From NCBI RefSeq assembly GCF_003318165.1, contig NZ_QOCB01000023.1, forward strand, positions 1-64,000: a DNA stretch of 64,000 bases, written 5' to 3'. Below the pieces are notes generated by a model. It saw only the letters and a list, made by a program, of their open reading frames with translations, made no database searches and was not told where the DNA came from. Origin of the DNA: Psychromonas sp. B3M02 (GTDB taxonomy: Bacteria > Pseudomonadota > Gammaproteobacteria > Enterobacterales > Psychromonadaceae). Below, in pieces: positions 8,089-16,949 of this stretch (position 1 is its first letter; every line of letters starts with the position of its first letter). The translations under genes were made by a program, and so were the position numbers.

Positions 8089-9555
8089 TTAACCACCAGT
8101 ACGGTAGTTAGGCGCTTCTTTAGAAATAGCAACGTCATGTACGTGGCTCTCACCCATACCTGCACTGGTAATTTTAACGAACATTGCTTTTGTATTCATC
8201 TCTTTAATCGTCGCACAGCCTGTTAGACCCATTGATGAACGTACGCCACCCATTTGCTGATGAATAATCTCTTTTACTTTACCTTTATAAGCAACACGGC
8301 CTTCAATACCTTCTGGTACTAGCTTGTCTGCTGCGTTATCCGATTGGAAGTAACGATCTGAAGAACCTTGAGACATAGCGCCAAGTGACCCCATACCACG
8401 GTATGATTTGTAAGAACGACCTTGGTATAAAATGATTTCACCCGGAGATTCTTCTGTACCAGCAAACATGCTGCCCATCATTACACATGATGCACCCGCT
8501 GCTAGCGCTTTAGCAATATCACCAGAGAAACGAATGCCACCATCAGCAATAACTGGGATACCAGTACCTTGTAATGCATCAACCGCATCAGAGATAGCAG
8601 TAATTTGCGGTACACCAACGCCTGTTACAATACGTGTTGTACAGATTGAACCTGGGCCGATACCTACTTTAACCGCACTACAACCAGCAGCAACCAATGC
8701 TTTTGCACCTTCACCAGTAGCGATGTTACCACCGATAATTTCTAGATTAGGATAAGCAGCACGTGTCGCTTTAATGCGATCCAATACCCCTTGAGAATGA
8801 CCATGAGATGAATCAATTAATAACACATCAACACCCGCTTCTACTAACGCATCAACACGCTCTTCATTACCAGCACCAGCACCAACAGCAGCACCTACTC
8901 GTAAACGACCTAGTTCGTCTTTACATGCATTTGGTTTTTGTTCTGCTTTACGGAAATCTTTAACCGTGATCATGCCTTTAAGTTTAAAGTTATCATCAGT
9001 TAATAGCACTTTCTCGATACGGTGCTTATGCATTAATGCTTCAATTTCATCGCGTGGTGTATTTGATTTAGCCGTTACTAGTTCTGGCTTCGGCGTCATG
9101 ACTTCAGCAGCGGGACGGTTCATATCCGTTTCGAATAGTACGTCACGACCAGTAATAATACCGACTAGTTCACCTGAGTCTTCAACAACAGGGTAACCAG
9201 CAAAGCCGTGTTTTGCTGTTAATTCTTTGATTTCACCTAATGTAGTAGAAGGAGAAACAGTAATTGGGGTAGCTACAACGCCACTTTCATGAATTTTAAC
9301 TAAACGAACTTGTTCAGCCTGTAATTCGATAGACATGTTTTTATGGATAAAACCCATGCCGCCTTCTTGCGCTAAAGCGATCGCAAAACGTGCTTCAGTT
9401 ACAGTATCCATTGCAGCAGAAACGACAGGAATATTTAACGAGATGTTTTCTGTTAATTGTGTTGTTAGGTCAGCAGTGTTTGGTAGTACAGTCGAATGAG
9501 CTGGTACTAATAATACATCGTCAAATGTTAACGCATCTTTTGCTATTCTTAGCAT
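8089..9555 (-). CDS. guaB: Inosine-5'-monophosphate dehydrogenase
   Basis: NAD-dependent oxidation of IMP to XMP, the first committed step to GMP. 488 aa, the standard bacterial length. The (beta/alpha)8 barrel is interrupted by two CBS domains at about residues 90-205. The catalytic cysteine is in [13 protein letters not shown] and the flap motif is near [10 protein letters not shown]. The ATG at 9555 has GTGAG about 8 nt upstream. The gene is divergent from xseA, a conserved arrangement in enterobacteria and vibrios. Its 5' leader can fold into a stem-loop whose outer arm ends 2 nt before the start codon. Confidence 0.97.
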   Translation of the reverse strand: MLRIAKDALTFDDVLLVPAHSTVLPNTADLTTQLTENISLNIPVVSAAMDTVTEARFAIALAQEGGMGFIHKNMSIELQAEQVRLVKIHESGVVATPITVSPSTTLGEIKELTAKHGFAGYPVVEDSGELVGIITGRDVLFETDMNRPAAEVMTPKPELVTAKSNTPRDEIEALMHKHRIEKVLLTDDNFKLKGMITVKDFRKAEQKPNACKDELGRLRVGAAVGAGAGNEERVDALVEAGVDVLLIDSSHGHSQGVLDRIKATRAAYPNLEIIGGNIATGEGAKALVAAGCSAVKVGIGPGSICTTRIVTGVGVPQITAISDAVDALQGTGIPVIADGGIRFSGDIAKALAAGASCVMMGSMFAGTEESPGEIILYQGRSYKSYRGMGSLGAMSQGSSDRYFQSDNAADKLVPEGIEGRVAYKGKVKEIIHQQMGGVRSSMGLTGCATIKEMNTKAMFVKITSAGMGESHVHDVAISKEAPNYRTGG

Positions 9556-9556
9556 T

Positions 9557-9622
9557 GCAATATCTCACTTATAGTTGGGAGTATTTTAGGGTTACCCAAG
9601 TCTAGCTTGGGTAGGATATTGC
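9557..9622 (-). promoter_or_regulatory. Structured 5' leader of guaB
   Basis: An inner hairpin, TACCCAAG (9593-9600) with CTTGGGTA (9606-9613), is enclosed by outer arms GCAATATC (9557-9564) and GATATTGC (9615-9622). The outer arms span almost the whole predicted leader from the transcription start to the start codon and would cover the spacer between ribosome-binding site and ATG. A role in controlling guaB translation or mRNA stability is inference. Confidence 0.45.
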
Positions 9623-9628
9623 GGTGGG

Positions 9629-9657
9629 ATTTTAATCGTAATCAAGAATAAGTACAA
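9629..9657 (-). promoter_or_regulatory. Sigma-70 promoter of guaB
   Basis: On the minus strand TTGTAC (9652-9657) and TAAAAT (9629-9634) are spaced by 17 bp, predicting a start near 9622, exactly at the outer arm of the leader hairpin. I saw no clear PurR box. Confidence 0.6.
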
Positions 9658-9733
9658 CACTATTTATGTTTTTATACTGAGTTTTTACTGTGTTAATATT
9701 TAGTCCCTGATTTCTTTGGTAAAAACTCCTGCT

Positions 9734-11062
9734 ATGGCGACTCAAAACAAAAATATTTACAGCGTAAGTTCACTAAATCGTGCAGCTAAAGCCTTATTAG
9801 AGACTGGTTTGGGCGTTATTTGGCTCTCAGGTGAAATATCTAATCTGACCATAGCGGTATCGGGTCATTGGTATTTCACCTTAAAAGACCATAGTGCACA
9901 AATTAAATGTGCCATGTTTCGCGGTAATAATAGCCGAACTGGGTTTACTCCTAAACATGGTCAACAGGTATTAGTGCGCGCCAAATTAAGTCTTTATGAA
10001 GCGCGTGGTGATTACCAGTTAATTGTTGAAACTATGGCTCCGGAAGGTGATGGTTTATTAAAACAACAATTTGAAGAGTTAAAATGCCAATTAGCTGCGC
10101 AGGGCTTATTTTCAGAATCGCTGAAAAAACCTTTACCAGAGATAATTAAACGAGTCGGTATTGTTACCTCTTCAACGGGCGCTGCACTGCATGACATACT
10201 CAGCGTATTAAAGCGTCGTGATCCTCGTTTGCAGGTGATCATCTACCCTAGCCAAGTACAAGGGCAAGGCAGTGCCTTTTCTGTTGCTTCTCAAATAGCC
10301 TTAGCCAATGCGCGTAATGAGTGTGATGTATTAATTGTCGGTCGCGGCGGCGGCTCATTAGAAGATCTATGGTGTTTCAATGAACCTGATGTGGCTTACG
10401 CCATCTACCATAGTCAATTACCAGTGATCAGTGCTGTTGGTCATGAGATTGATATTACCATCAGTGACTTTGTGGCCGACCTTCGTGCAGCAACACCTTC
10501 TGCAGCGGCTGAATTGGTTAGCCAACATAAGACCTTTGTTTCTTCACAGCTGACCACATTAGTGAATCGTTTAAAACAAGCTATGTTGAATACCATGCAA
10601 CATAAAACCCACCAGCAGTTATTATTAAAGCAGACGCTATTACAGCATGATCCTAAACATAAACTGCAACAGCAAACACAACACCTAGATGAATTAAGCT
10701 TGCGTTTACAACATGCGATGCAACAAACGATGCAACAACAAACGACTATCAGCTCGCAGTTAAAAAACAGATTACAACAATCTAGTCCAGTACATTACAT
10801 CGCAATGGCTCAACATAAGCAGCAACAATTAAAGCGTCAGTTAACTCAAGCGATGGCCGCACAACTTAATCAATCAGAGCAACATTTACATCACCAAATA
10901 CAACAGTTAAATGCTTACAGTCCTTTAGCTACCTTAGCCCGAGGATATGCCATTGTGAAAGATGATTCAGATAAGGTGTGTACAGACCCAACAAACTTAA
11001 AAACCGGTGATAAGGTACAAGTGACATTAGATAAAGGTCAGTTTAACGCCGAGGTGCTTTAA
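9734..11062 (+). CDS. xseA: Exodeoxyribonuclease VII large subunit
   Basis: Catalytic subunit of ExoVII, which degrades single-stranded DNA to oligonucleotides together with XseB. The N-terminal OB-fold (about 1-100) begins with IYSVSSLNRAAKALLE and includes GVIWLSGEISNL. The nuclease core contains IGIVTSSTGAALHD-type and VGRGGGSLEDLW motifs and SAVGHEIDITISDFVAD. A long glutamine-rich coiled coil covers about 265-400, and the end is a short C-terminal domain (LARGYAIV). The ATG at 9734 (442 aa) is preferred. A TTG at 9716 would add six residues, and neither has a good ribosome-binding site. It is divergent from guaB and convergent with proA. Confidence 0.95.
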   Translation: MATQNKNIYSVSSLNRAAKALLETGLGVIWLSGEISNLTIAVSGHWYFTLKDHSAQIKCAMFRGNNSRTGFTPKHGQQVLVRAKLSLYEARGDYQLIVETMAPEGDGLLKQQFEELKCQLAAQGLFSESLKKPLPEIIKRVGIVTSSTGAALHDILSVLKRRDPRLQVIIYPSQVQGQGSAFSVASQIALANARNECDVLIVGRGGGSLEDLWCFNEPDVAYAIYHSQLPVISAVGHEIDITISDFVADLRAATPSAAAELVSQHKTFVSSQLTTLVNRLKQAMLNTMQHKTHQQLLLKQTLLQHDPKHKLQQQTQHLDELSLRLQHAMQQTMQQQTTISSQLKNRLQQSSPVHYIAMAQHKQQQLKRQLTQAMAAQLNQSEQHLHHQIQQLNAYSPLATLARGYAIVKDDSDKVCTDPTNLKTGDKVQVTLDKGQFNAEVL

Positions 11063-11107
11063 TTCTCGCTTTAGAGAAAAATAAATTTAAAAATAAAAGA
11101 CAAATAA

Positions 11108-11140
11108 AAAGGGCTTGTTACCAGCGGTAACAAGCCCTTT
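11108..11140. terminator. Bidirectional terminator between xseA and proA
   Basis: Perfect 15-bp stem, AAAGGGCTTGTTACC and its complement, with a 3-nt loop and A/T ends on both sides. It is placed between the two convergent genes and suited to stop both transcripts. Confidence 0.9.
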
Positions 11141-11158
11141 ACTAATGAAGATTAAACC

Positions 11159-12406
11159 TTACGAACGAATTAAATGGTCACTAATACCAACCCATTTGTA
11201 GGTGGTTAATTCAGGTAACCCCATTGGACCACGCGCATGTAGCTTCTGTGTCGATACCGCAACTTCAGCACCCAAACCAAATTGGCTACCATCAGTGAAA
11301 CGGGTGCTGGTATTAACATACACAGCAGCAGCATCTACTGCACTGATAAACTTATTTGCGATAGTAAAATCGTTAGTCAAAATGCCTTCAGAGTGCGCAG
11401 AACTATGCTCACGAATGTGTGCTAATGCTTCGCTTAAATTTTCGACTACTTTTACACCTAAGTTCAGGGATAACCACTCTTTAGAGAAGTCACCTTCTTG
11501 TGCTGCAACCGCATCATCACCTAAAATTGCTTTCGCTTTCTCTTCAGCCACTAATGTCACACCTAATGGTGATAAGTGCGCGGCCACTTTTGGTAAGAAC
11601 GTTTCTGCAATATCAGCTTCCACTAATAATGTATCTAATGCATTACAAACACTTGGACGTTGCACTTTAGCATTTTCAATAATGGCTAAGGCTTTCTCAA
11701 CATCCGCGGTTTTTTCAGCGAATAGATGACAAATACCAATTCCGCCAATAATAACTGGGATCGTACTGTTCTCTTTACAGAAGTTTTGTAAACCAGAGTT
11801 ACCACGTGGAATGATCATATCCACGTATTTATCGAGTTTTAATAACTCACCGACTAAAGCACGGTCTGTATTCTCAATGTACTGTACTGCCGTTTTTGGT
11901 AAACCTACTTTTTCTAATGCAGACTGGATGCATTTTACTAACACTAGGTTAGAGTTAATGGTTTCTTTACCACCACGTAAGATACTTGCATTACCCGTTT
12001 TTAAACTCAGTGCTGCAATATCAATGGTTACATTAGGACGCGCTTCATAAATAACACCTAATACCCCTACTGGAACACGACGTTTAGATAGTGTTAAGCC
12101 GTTCTCTAGAATTTTTCCATCAAATTCTTCACCCACCGGATCAGCTAACCCAATCACACTACGTAAATCACTAATTACACCCGCTAAGCGAGGTTCATCT
12201 AATAATAAGCGATCTAATAATGCATCTGTAAGACCAGCAGCTTTACCTGCTTCGATATCTTTTTTATTTGCAGCAACTATCTCTGCCACATTCGCTTCTA
12301 ATTCAATTGCAATCGCTTCTAGCGCTGCGTTTTTTGTCGTCGTATCAGTGATTGCCAACTCGTAACTTGCATCTTTTGCTTGTTGACCTAATTGTTGTAA
12401 ACTCAT
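11159..12406 (-). CDS. proA: Gamma-glutamyl phosphate reductase
   Basis: NADPH-dependent reduction of gamma-glutamyl phosphate to glutamate-5-semialdehyde, the second step of proline synthesis. 415 aa. Aldehyde dehydrogenase superfamily fold. The family patch [17 protein letters not shown] is present, and the catalytic cysteine is in [19 protein letters not shown] lies 6 nt before the ATG. It lies 38 nt downstream of proB and is very likely co-transcribed with it. Confidence 0.96.
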   Translation of the reverse strand: MSLQQLGQQAKDASYELAITDTTTKNAALEAIAIELEANVAEIVAANKKDIEAGKAAGLTDALLDRLLLDEPRLAGVISDLRSVIGLADPVGEEFDGKILENGLTLSKRRVPVGVLGVIYEARPNVTIDIAALSLKTGNASILRGGKETINSNLVLVKCIQSALEKVGLPKTAVQYIENTDRALVGELLKLDKYVDMIIPRGNSGLQNFCKENSTIPVIIGGIGICHLFAEKTADVEKALAIIENAKVQRPSVCNALDTLLVEADIAETFLPKVAAHLSPLGVTLVAEEKAKAILGDDAVAAQEGDFSKEWLSLNLGVKVVENLSEALAHIREHSSAHSEGILTNDFTIANKFISAVDAAAVYVNTSTRFTDGSQFGLGAEVAVSTQKLHARGPMGLPELTTYKWVGISDHLIRS

Positions 12407-12444
12407 TTCTACTCCTTTTGCAGACCCACAGCGAGAGGGTCTAA

Positions 12445-13554
12445 TTATAAAATAACTAGGTCGTCGCGATGAATAACGACGGAACCATGTTCATAACCTA
12501 ATATTTTTTCAATTTCATCTGAGTGCTGACCTTTGATCTTATCAATATCGACGCTTTTATAGCGTACGATACCACGTGCTATCTCTTTACCTTTTTGATT
12601 ACAAACGGATACTACGTATCCACGTAAAAATTGAGACTCAACGGACTGTATACCTTTAGCCAGTAAACTACTTCCGCCGTTTAAGATGGCGTGTTCAGCG
12701 CCTAGGTCCACCACTATCGTACCCGCAGATCGCGACCCTGCGAATATCCAGTTTTTTCTTGCTTCTAAACGATTGTTTTCAGATACAAAACGCGTCCCAA
12801 CGGAAATATCATTGGCCGCATCTAAAATAACATTTTTACGTTGCCCTGAAGCGATCACCACTTCAATACCAGCACGATTAGCAACGGTTGCAGATTCAAT
12901 CTTAGTGGCCATGCCACCGGTTCCTAAACCACCGACACTGCCGCCAGCTAGATTATGAATCGCCTCTGTTATTTCATTTACCTCTGTAATTAATTGTGCC
13001 TCGGGATTATTACGTGGGTCAGCGGTAAATAGACCACTCTGATCGGTTAATAAGATCAGTTGATCCGCATCTGCTAATAACGCAACAAGTGCCGATAGGT
13101 TATCGTTATCTCCGACTTTAATTTCTCGGGTTGCAACGGCGTCATTCTCATTAATCAATGGAATGATACGGTGCTTTAATAACGTATGTAGGGTATCCCT
13201 TGCATTAAGAAAACGCCCTTTATCACCTAAATCAGCACGGGTTAATAGCATTTGGCCGACATGTAAACCGTATATCTTGAATAGGTTTTCCCACTCTCTC
13301 ACTAATTGCCCTTGTCCTACCGCTGCTAACATCTGTTTATTAGCAATTGTTGGTGCTATATCGGGCATATTGAGATGTTCTTTACCTGCTGCGATTGCGC
13401 CTGACGTCACCACTATAATGGGGTGACCCTGTTGATGTAAAATCGCACATTGACGGACAATCTCAAGCATTTGTGCTCGGTCTAACTTACTTGTACCACT
13501 GGTTAAAACACTGGTTCCCAATTTAACTACAATTGTTTTTTTATTCGCATTCAT
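12445..13554 (-). CDS. proB: Glutamate 5-kinase
   Basis: Phosphorylates glutamate to gamma-glutamyl phosphate, the committed step of proline synthesis, normally feedback-inhibited by proline. An amino-acid kinase domain begins with [14 protein letters not shown] and includes [13 protein letters not shown] and [19 protein letters not shown]-terminal PUA domain covers about the last 90 residues ([17 protein letters not shown] onward). The ATG at 13554 (369 aa) matches the usual protein start; an ATG five codons upstream (13569) is also possible. Neither has a strong ribosome-binding site. It is followed by proA. Confidence 0.95.
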   Translation of the reverse strand: MNANKKTIVVKLGTSVLTSGTSKLDRAQMLEIVRQCAILHQQGHPIIVVTSGAIAAGKEHLNMPDIAPTIANKQMLAAVGQGQLVREWENLFKIYGLHVGQMLLTRADLGDKGRFLNARDTLHTLLKHRIIPLINENDAVATREIKVGDNDNLSALVALLADADQLILLTDQSGLFTADPRNNPEAQLITEVNEITEAIHNLAGGSVGGLGTGGMATKIESATVANRAGIEVVIASGQRKNVILDAANDISVGTRFVSENNRLEARKNWIFAGSRSAGTIVVDLGAEHAILNGGSSLLAKGIQSVESQFLRGYVVSVCNQKGKEIARGIVRYKSVDIDKIKGQHSDEIEKILGYEHGSVVIHRDDLVIL

Positions 13555-13872
13555 CGGTTTATGCTTCATGTAAAAAATAAAAAAGGCTCTAGGTATCTGA
13601 TACGCATCACTTTAAAAAGTTGCCTAGATGTTGTGCAGCAACATAACTTAATACACAGTCATTAAGTGCATAACAATGTTATTGATCACTATCATAACCG
13701 ACAAAAAGTAAATTAACTCAAACAAATGGATTGCTTAAAAAGTGTGTTTGCTATCAATTTCGTTTAATCATTATTGAGCTTAAAAAAACAGCAACTCGAT
13801 GAGTTGCCGTTGCTAGTATACCATTATTGCAGAAATGAAATGCGCAAAAATAAATACAAGATAAAAGGAAGG
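13555..13872. other. Intergenic region between proB and crl
   Basis: About 320 bp with no credible gene. It should hold the proBA promoter, which I could not place confidently. At its left it holds the crl terminator (13782-13807). Confidence 0.5.
13782..13807 (-). terminator. Rho-independent terminator of crl
   Basis: 7-bp stem GCAACTC / GAGTTGC with a 3-nt loop. On the minus strand, after 2 nt, a run of seven T follows. It lies 66 nt past the crl stop. Confidence 0.8.
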
Positions 13873-14244
13873 TTAGCGAGGTGTTAATTGATAGCCTGTT
13901 TCAACATCGATTAACTCGCTTAATTTATCAATGAATAGTTGAAAAGCTTGGTCTAACTGCTGCATCTGCTTTTTAGTGATCTTAGTCTCTTCCCATTCAC
14001 CTTTTAGATTATAAAGGCCATTAAAGCGTTGGTAGGTAAATTCAGTATCTTCTCTATTAACCACTAACCACCAGCCTAAAAAGGTTCTTTCTTCTGGTTC
14101 TTTTTTGATATCAATGCATATCTCTAAACAGTCAAAAAAAAATGTTGATTCATCGGATTGTAACTGACGAAAGTAAGGGCCGATTTCATTAAATAACTTA
14201 AATAAGCGACCACGTGATGGCCCTTTTGCTAGGGTCTGAGACAT
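13873..14244 (-). CDS. crl: Sigma-S assembly factor Crl
   Basis: Small cytoplasmic protein (123 aa) that, in E. coli and relatives, binds RpoS and helps it form holoenzyme, raising stationary-phase gene expression. The diagnostic pattern is visible: LFKLFNEIGPYFR, the FFFDCLEICIDIK strand, the FLGWWLVV core and TYQRFNGLY. These match the GPYIRE, FFFDCL, WGWWM and YQFGL motifs of E. coli Crl in order and spacing. AAGGAG precedes the ATG. It lies just downstream of frsA, 55 nt away on the same strand, and not far from proBA, an order shared with enterobacteria. Confidence 0.88.
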   Translation of the reverse strand: MSQTLAKGPSRGRLFKLFNEIGPYFRQLQSDESTFFFDCLEICIDIKKEPEERTFLGWWLVVNREDTEFTYQRFNGLYNLKGEWEETKITKKQMQQLDQAFQLFIDKLSELIDVETGYQLTPR

Positions 14245-14299
14245 ATTCTAACGCTCCTTGAATGACATACAGTTAATTTAACTGCGGTTAATATACCAC

Positions 14300-15559
14300 T
14301 TACTCTTGTAAATGTTTTGCTAACCATTGTGCAGAATACTGTAAAGTTATCAAATAAGAGTCAAATATGGGAGACTTATCAATAATTTTTGCTTCACTTT
14401 CGTAGCTAATTCTCGCCATCAGTTTGAGATCTTGTTCACTACACATCAAATCATCACTATGGCCAATGCTTAGGCATGGGGTTTTCACTTTTTTACGCCC
14501 TAGCAGTCCCTGCTTAATTAATGAAAATGGCACACAGTGTTGATACAGATAACTGGCATCTGATTTCTGCAATTGCATACGACTTGCTAAACAATCTAGG
14601 GTCATCACAGGTAACTGCTTAAAACGATTAATATCATCAAATACACTGGCCACGGCAGCACCAACACTAACCACAGCTTTGGCGCGGTGTGGTTCCACAT
14701 AAGCTAAACGATTTAACGCATTTGCGCCCATTCTCATTCCCATTAAGGCTACACGGGATTGATCGACCCAAGGGATATCAGCAACATGCTGTAATACAGC
14801 TTGGTGTAATAGTGATGTGTCTTGGGTCAGTTTTAAGTGATTTGAAAAACCTACTCCAGGCATATCCACAGTTAACATGGCAATACCAGCCGGTTTTAAG
14901 TAACGTTCAAATAACGGTAGAAAATCACACTGCAGTGTATCAATGCCAGCACTAACAATGACCACAGGATGAATCACATCATCATTTGGAAGGTGTAAAA
15001 AAGTTGTTACCTGCTTACCTTGAAAAGGCACCTGTATCTCTTTTAACAGGGCATGCCTGTTATGCATAAAAGATTGTCGGTAATTAGTTACCGCCAACGT
15101 TTGTGCTTGGATACTATTTTCATCACCTTTTAAATGCGGGTAACTAGCGACACTATAAAGTTGTGATGCTAGATAGTAATGTTGTTGCGCTTGTTGCGTA
15201 TCACCATCCTGACTATATTGATTGGCTTGCTTTTGATAAGTCATCGCTTTTTTTGACCACTCATAACTCCAATTACCGGAGCGAAAACCTATCACTGTAT
15301 CTAACAAATTAGAGTCAGTTCTTGGATTAGTGGATGCACTGATTTTGGCTAAGACTTCATAACAGTCGATGATATCTATTCCTTGCCATGACCACTGCAA
15401 TAATTTGAGTAGACGATACCAACCTACCGATTGCTGACCATCTAAGGTGGATTGATGTTGTCTTTGGTGTTTTTTAGATCCACTGTTCGCAATTAATGAT
15501 GAGGTTTCACGAACATTGTTTTTTTCAGAAAAGAGCACTTCAGATAAGTTTTTAGACAT
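14300..15559 (-). CDS. frsA: FrsA-type alpha/beta-hydrolase-fold protein (former YafA)
   Basis: Homologue of the E. coli/Vibrio fermentation-respiration switch protein, which binds unphosphorylated EIIA-Glc. The start at 15559 (MSKNLSEVLF, 419 aa) matches the family N-terminus, and GGGAAG lies upstream; an ATG 15 codons earlier is less likely. Family stretches are DTVIGFRSGNWSYEW, SYPHLKGD, GIAMLTVDMPGVGFS and QDTSLLHQAVL. At the nucleophile elbow the sequence is GMRMG, so there is no Ser in a GxSxG motif, as in E. coli FrsA (GFRFG). It is therefore unlikely to be a classical serine esterase. The interaction with EIIA-Glc is interesting beside a sucrose PTS that also needs it, but the genes are 10 kb apart and no direct link is shown. 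Confidence 0.88.
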   Translation of the reverse strand: MSKNLSEVLFSEKNNVRETSSLIANSGSKKHQRQHQSTLDGQQSVGWYRLLKLLQWSWQGIDIIDCYEVLAKISASTNPRTDSNLLDTVIGFRSGNWSYEWSKKAMTYQKQANQYSQDGDTQQAQQHYYLASQLYSVASYPHLKGDENSIQAQTLAVTNYRQSFMHNRHALLKEIQVPFQGKQVTTFLHLPNDDVIHPVVIVSAGIDTLQCDFLPLFERYLKPAGIAMLTVDMPGVGFSNHLKLTQDTSLLHQAVLQHVADIPWVDQSRVALMGMRMGANALNRLAYVEPHRAKAVVSVGAAVASVFDDINRFKQLPVMTLDCLASRMQLQKSDASYLYQHCVPFSLIKQGLLGRKKVKTPCLSIGHSDDLMCSEQDLKLMARISYESEAKIIDKSPIFDSYLITLQYSAQWLAKHLQE

Positions 15560-15731
15560 AAGCTTCCCATTAAAAACAGGCATTGATTGAGTAAAGAATA
15601 ACATGTTCTAAGTAAGCAACAATGCTTAATACAAACCACACTAATTAACTGATCTATTTTACTTGTTAAAATAACTTATTGCTTCGTTGTAATTTTCGTA
15701 AATAGTGCGGCTATTAAAGAATTAACATCTT

Positions 15732-15762
15732 TTCGTTAATGCTCCGATAGGCTATTAACGAA
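15732..15762. promoter_or_regulatory. Palindrome, possible activator site upstream of the sigma-54 promoter
   Basis: TTCGTTAAT at 15732-15740 and ATTAACGAA at 15754-15762, a perfect 9-bp inverted repeat with 13-bp spacing, centred about 245 bp upstream of the predicted sigma-54 start. Its position suits an enhancer-binding activator, but I do not recognise the motif. Confidence 0.35.
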
Positions 15763-15965
15763 GTTGATCGTCGAAAGGCTTAAATTACGCCTTAAACTAA
15801 GTCATTTTTCCTGCACAAAATTTAGATCACTTATTTTAATGTCATTGGTATAACTAAAAATTAGCCAGTATTTCCCATAGCAGCATTTCAGCTAGAATAA
15901 AAAAATTTACCAATAAATCAATTACTTTTAATCATCTTCACTTTAAAAAACAAAAAATCAATAAA

Positions 15966-15982
15966 TGGCACGGATTTCGCTT
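15966..15982 (+). promoter_or_regulatory. Sigma-54 promoter of the diguanylate cyclase gene
   Basis: TGGCACGGATTTCGCTT: the -24 element TGGCACG is perfect. GG (15967-15968) and GC (15979-15980) are separated by the required 10 bp, and the -12 element TCGCT differs at one position. The predicted start is near 15992, about 65 nt before the gene. Confidence 0.72.
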
Positions 15983-16055
15983 TATTAACAACATATCGAT
16001 TCAATTTAATCAAACGTCAAATTAATGCCGCTAATGCGCAATCAAAGGAAATTAT

Positions 16056-16949
16056 ATGGAAAGCATCCCTAATAAAGAATACAGCTATAACGGTACTAAA
16101 TCACCGATATTCACTGTTTTTTCCAATGAGCCATTATTAAGCACAAAAGATAAATTATTTACCCTTGAGACTTTGCAAAAAAGCTTAGACTTGAAAGAGA
16201 TAATGGAAAATTTTGCCTCTTTAGTGGCAAGTTTTATCCGCCCTTTTAATATTCGCTTTCAGTCTGCTTTTGGTTTTTTTAGTTTATCAAAATCACTGCC
16301 GAGTAATTTTACTCGTAACTTTAACTTAGATTCAGCGGATCACTCACCAAGATTAGGCACTATGACCTATCAAAGTGAAACACCTATTACCGCTACTGAA
16401 GATAAGTTATTAGCGGAGTTACATCAGTTACTGCAACCAACGTTAAAACATGCGCTACGATTTTCTGAATTAAGCTCTATGGTGTATAAAGATCACCTCA
16501 CTAATATCGGTAACCGAGCTTATTATGAAGAGACTATTTTTCATGCCATTGAACAAAGCAACCGTACTAATCTAGGTTTATCTTTAATGGTGCTTGATAT
16601 TAATAAATTCAAACCGATTAATGATACATACGGACACACTAAAGGTGACCAAGTATTAAATGCCTTCGCACAAGTGCTAACTAAAAGTATTCGTACTTCT
16701 GATTTTGTATTTCGTTTAGGTGGTGATGAGTTTGTTGTTATCCTACAACCTTCCGCACCTTGCTCTGTGAGTAAAGTGCAGCAACGTATTTTGCAAGAGA
16801 TAGACAAGAATAGCTTACTTAAGGAGCTTGATTTCTCAGCAAGCTACGGCTTTAGCCATTGGGAAATTGGAACAACGGCTTCTCAACTATTTGATCAAGC
16901 CGACCAGCACTTATACCAGAACAAAGCGTTAGATAGAGCGCAACGATAA
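16056..16949 (+). CDS. Diguanylate cyclase (GGDEF) with N-terminal GAF-like sensor region
   Basis: Predicted to make cyclic di-GMP from two GTP. 297 aa, no membrane segments, so cytoplasmic. Residues about 30-145 resemble the GAF-like sensor regions of small soluble cyclases. The GGDEF domain occupies about 150-295: DHLTNIGNRAYYEE at its start, DINKFKPINDTYGHTKGD as the metal/substrate loop, and an intact active site GGDEF at 222-226. An inhibitory RxxD site (Arg213 to Asp216) lies five residues upstream, so product feedback inhibition is expected. AAGGA precedes the ATG. The gene overlaps the convergent tilS by 21 bp at the 3' ends. A sigma-54 promoter upstream suggests control with the flagellar genes; this is inference. 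Confidence 0.9.
   Translation: MESIPNKEYSYNGTKSPIFTVFSNEPLLSTKDKLFTLETLQKSLDLKEIMENFASLVASFIRPFNIRFQSAFGFFSLSKSLPSNFTRNFNLDSADHSPRLGTMTYQSETPITATEDKLLAELHQLLQPTLKHALRFSELSSMVYKDHLTNIGNRAYYEETIFHAIEQSNRTNLGLSLMVLDINKFKPINDTYGHTKGDQVLNAFAQVLTKSIRTSDFVFRLGGDEFVVILQPSAPCSVSKVQQRILQEIDKNSLLKELDFSASYGFSHWEIGTTASQLFDQADQHLYQNKALDRAQR

Larger units (their letters stand above)
15560..16055. other. Long intergenic region before the diguanylate cyclase gene
   Basis: Nearly 500 bp with no credible gene, strongly AT-rich. It contains a 9-bp palindrome (15732-15762) and a sigma-54 promoter (15966-15982) directed at the downstream GGDEF gene, so it reads as a regulatory region. The frsA promoter must also lie here. 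Confidence 0.6.

Noticed and set aside
9658-9733. PurR box in the guaB-xseA region
   Set aside because: I looked for the ACGCAAACG-type palindrome and found no convincing match.
11202-11729. 175-codon open frame opposite proA
   Set aside because: It is fully antisense to a conserved enzyme, has no ribosome-binding site or known domain, and is a codon-bias shadow.
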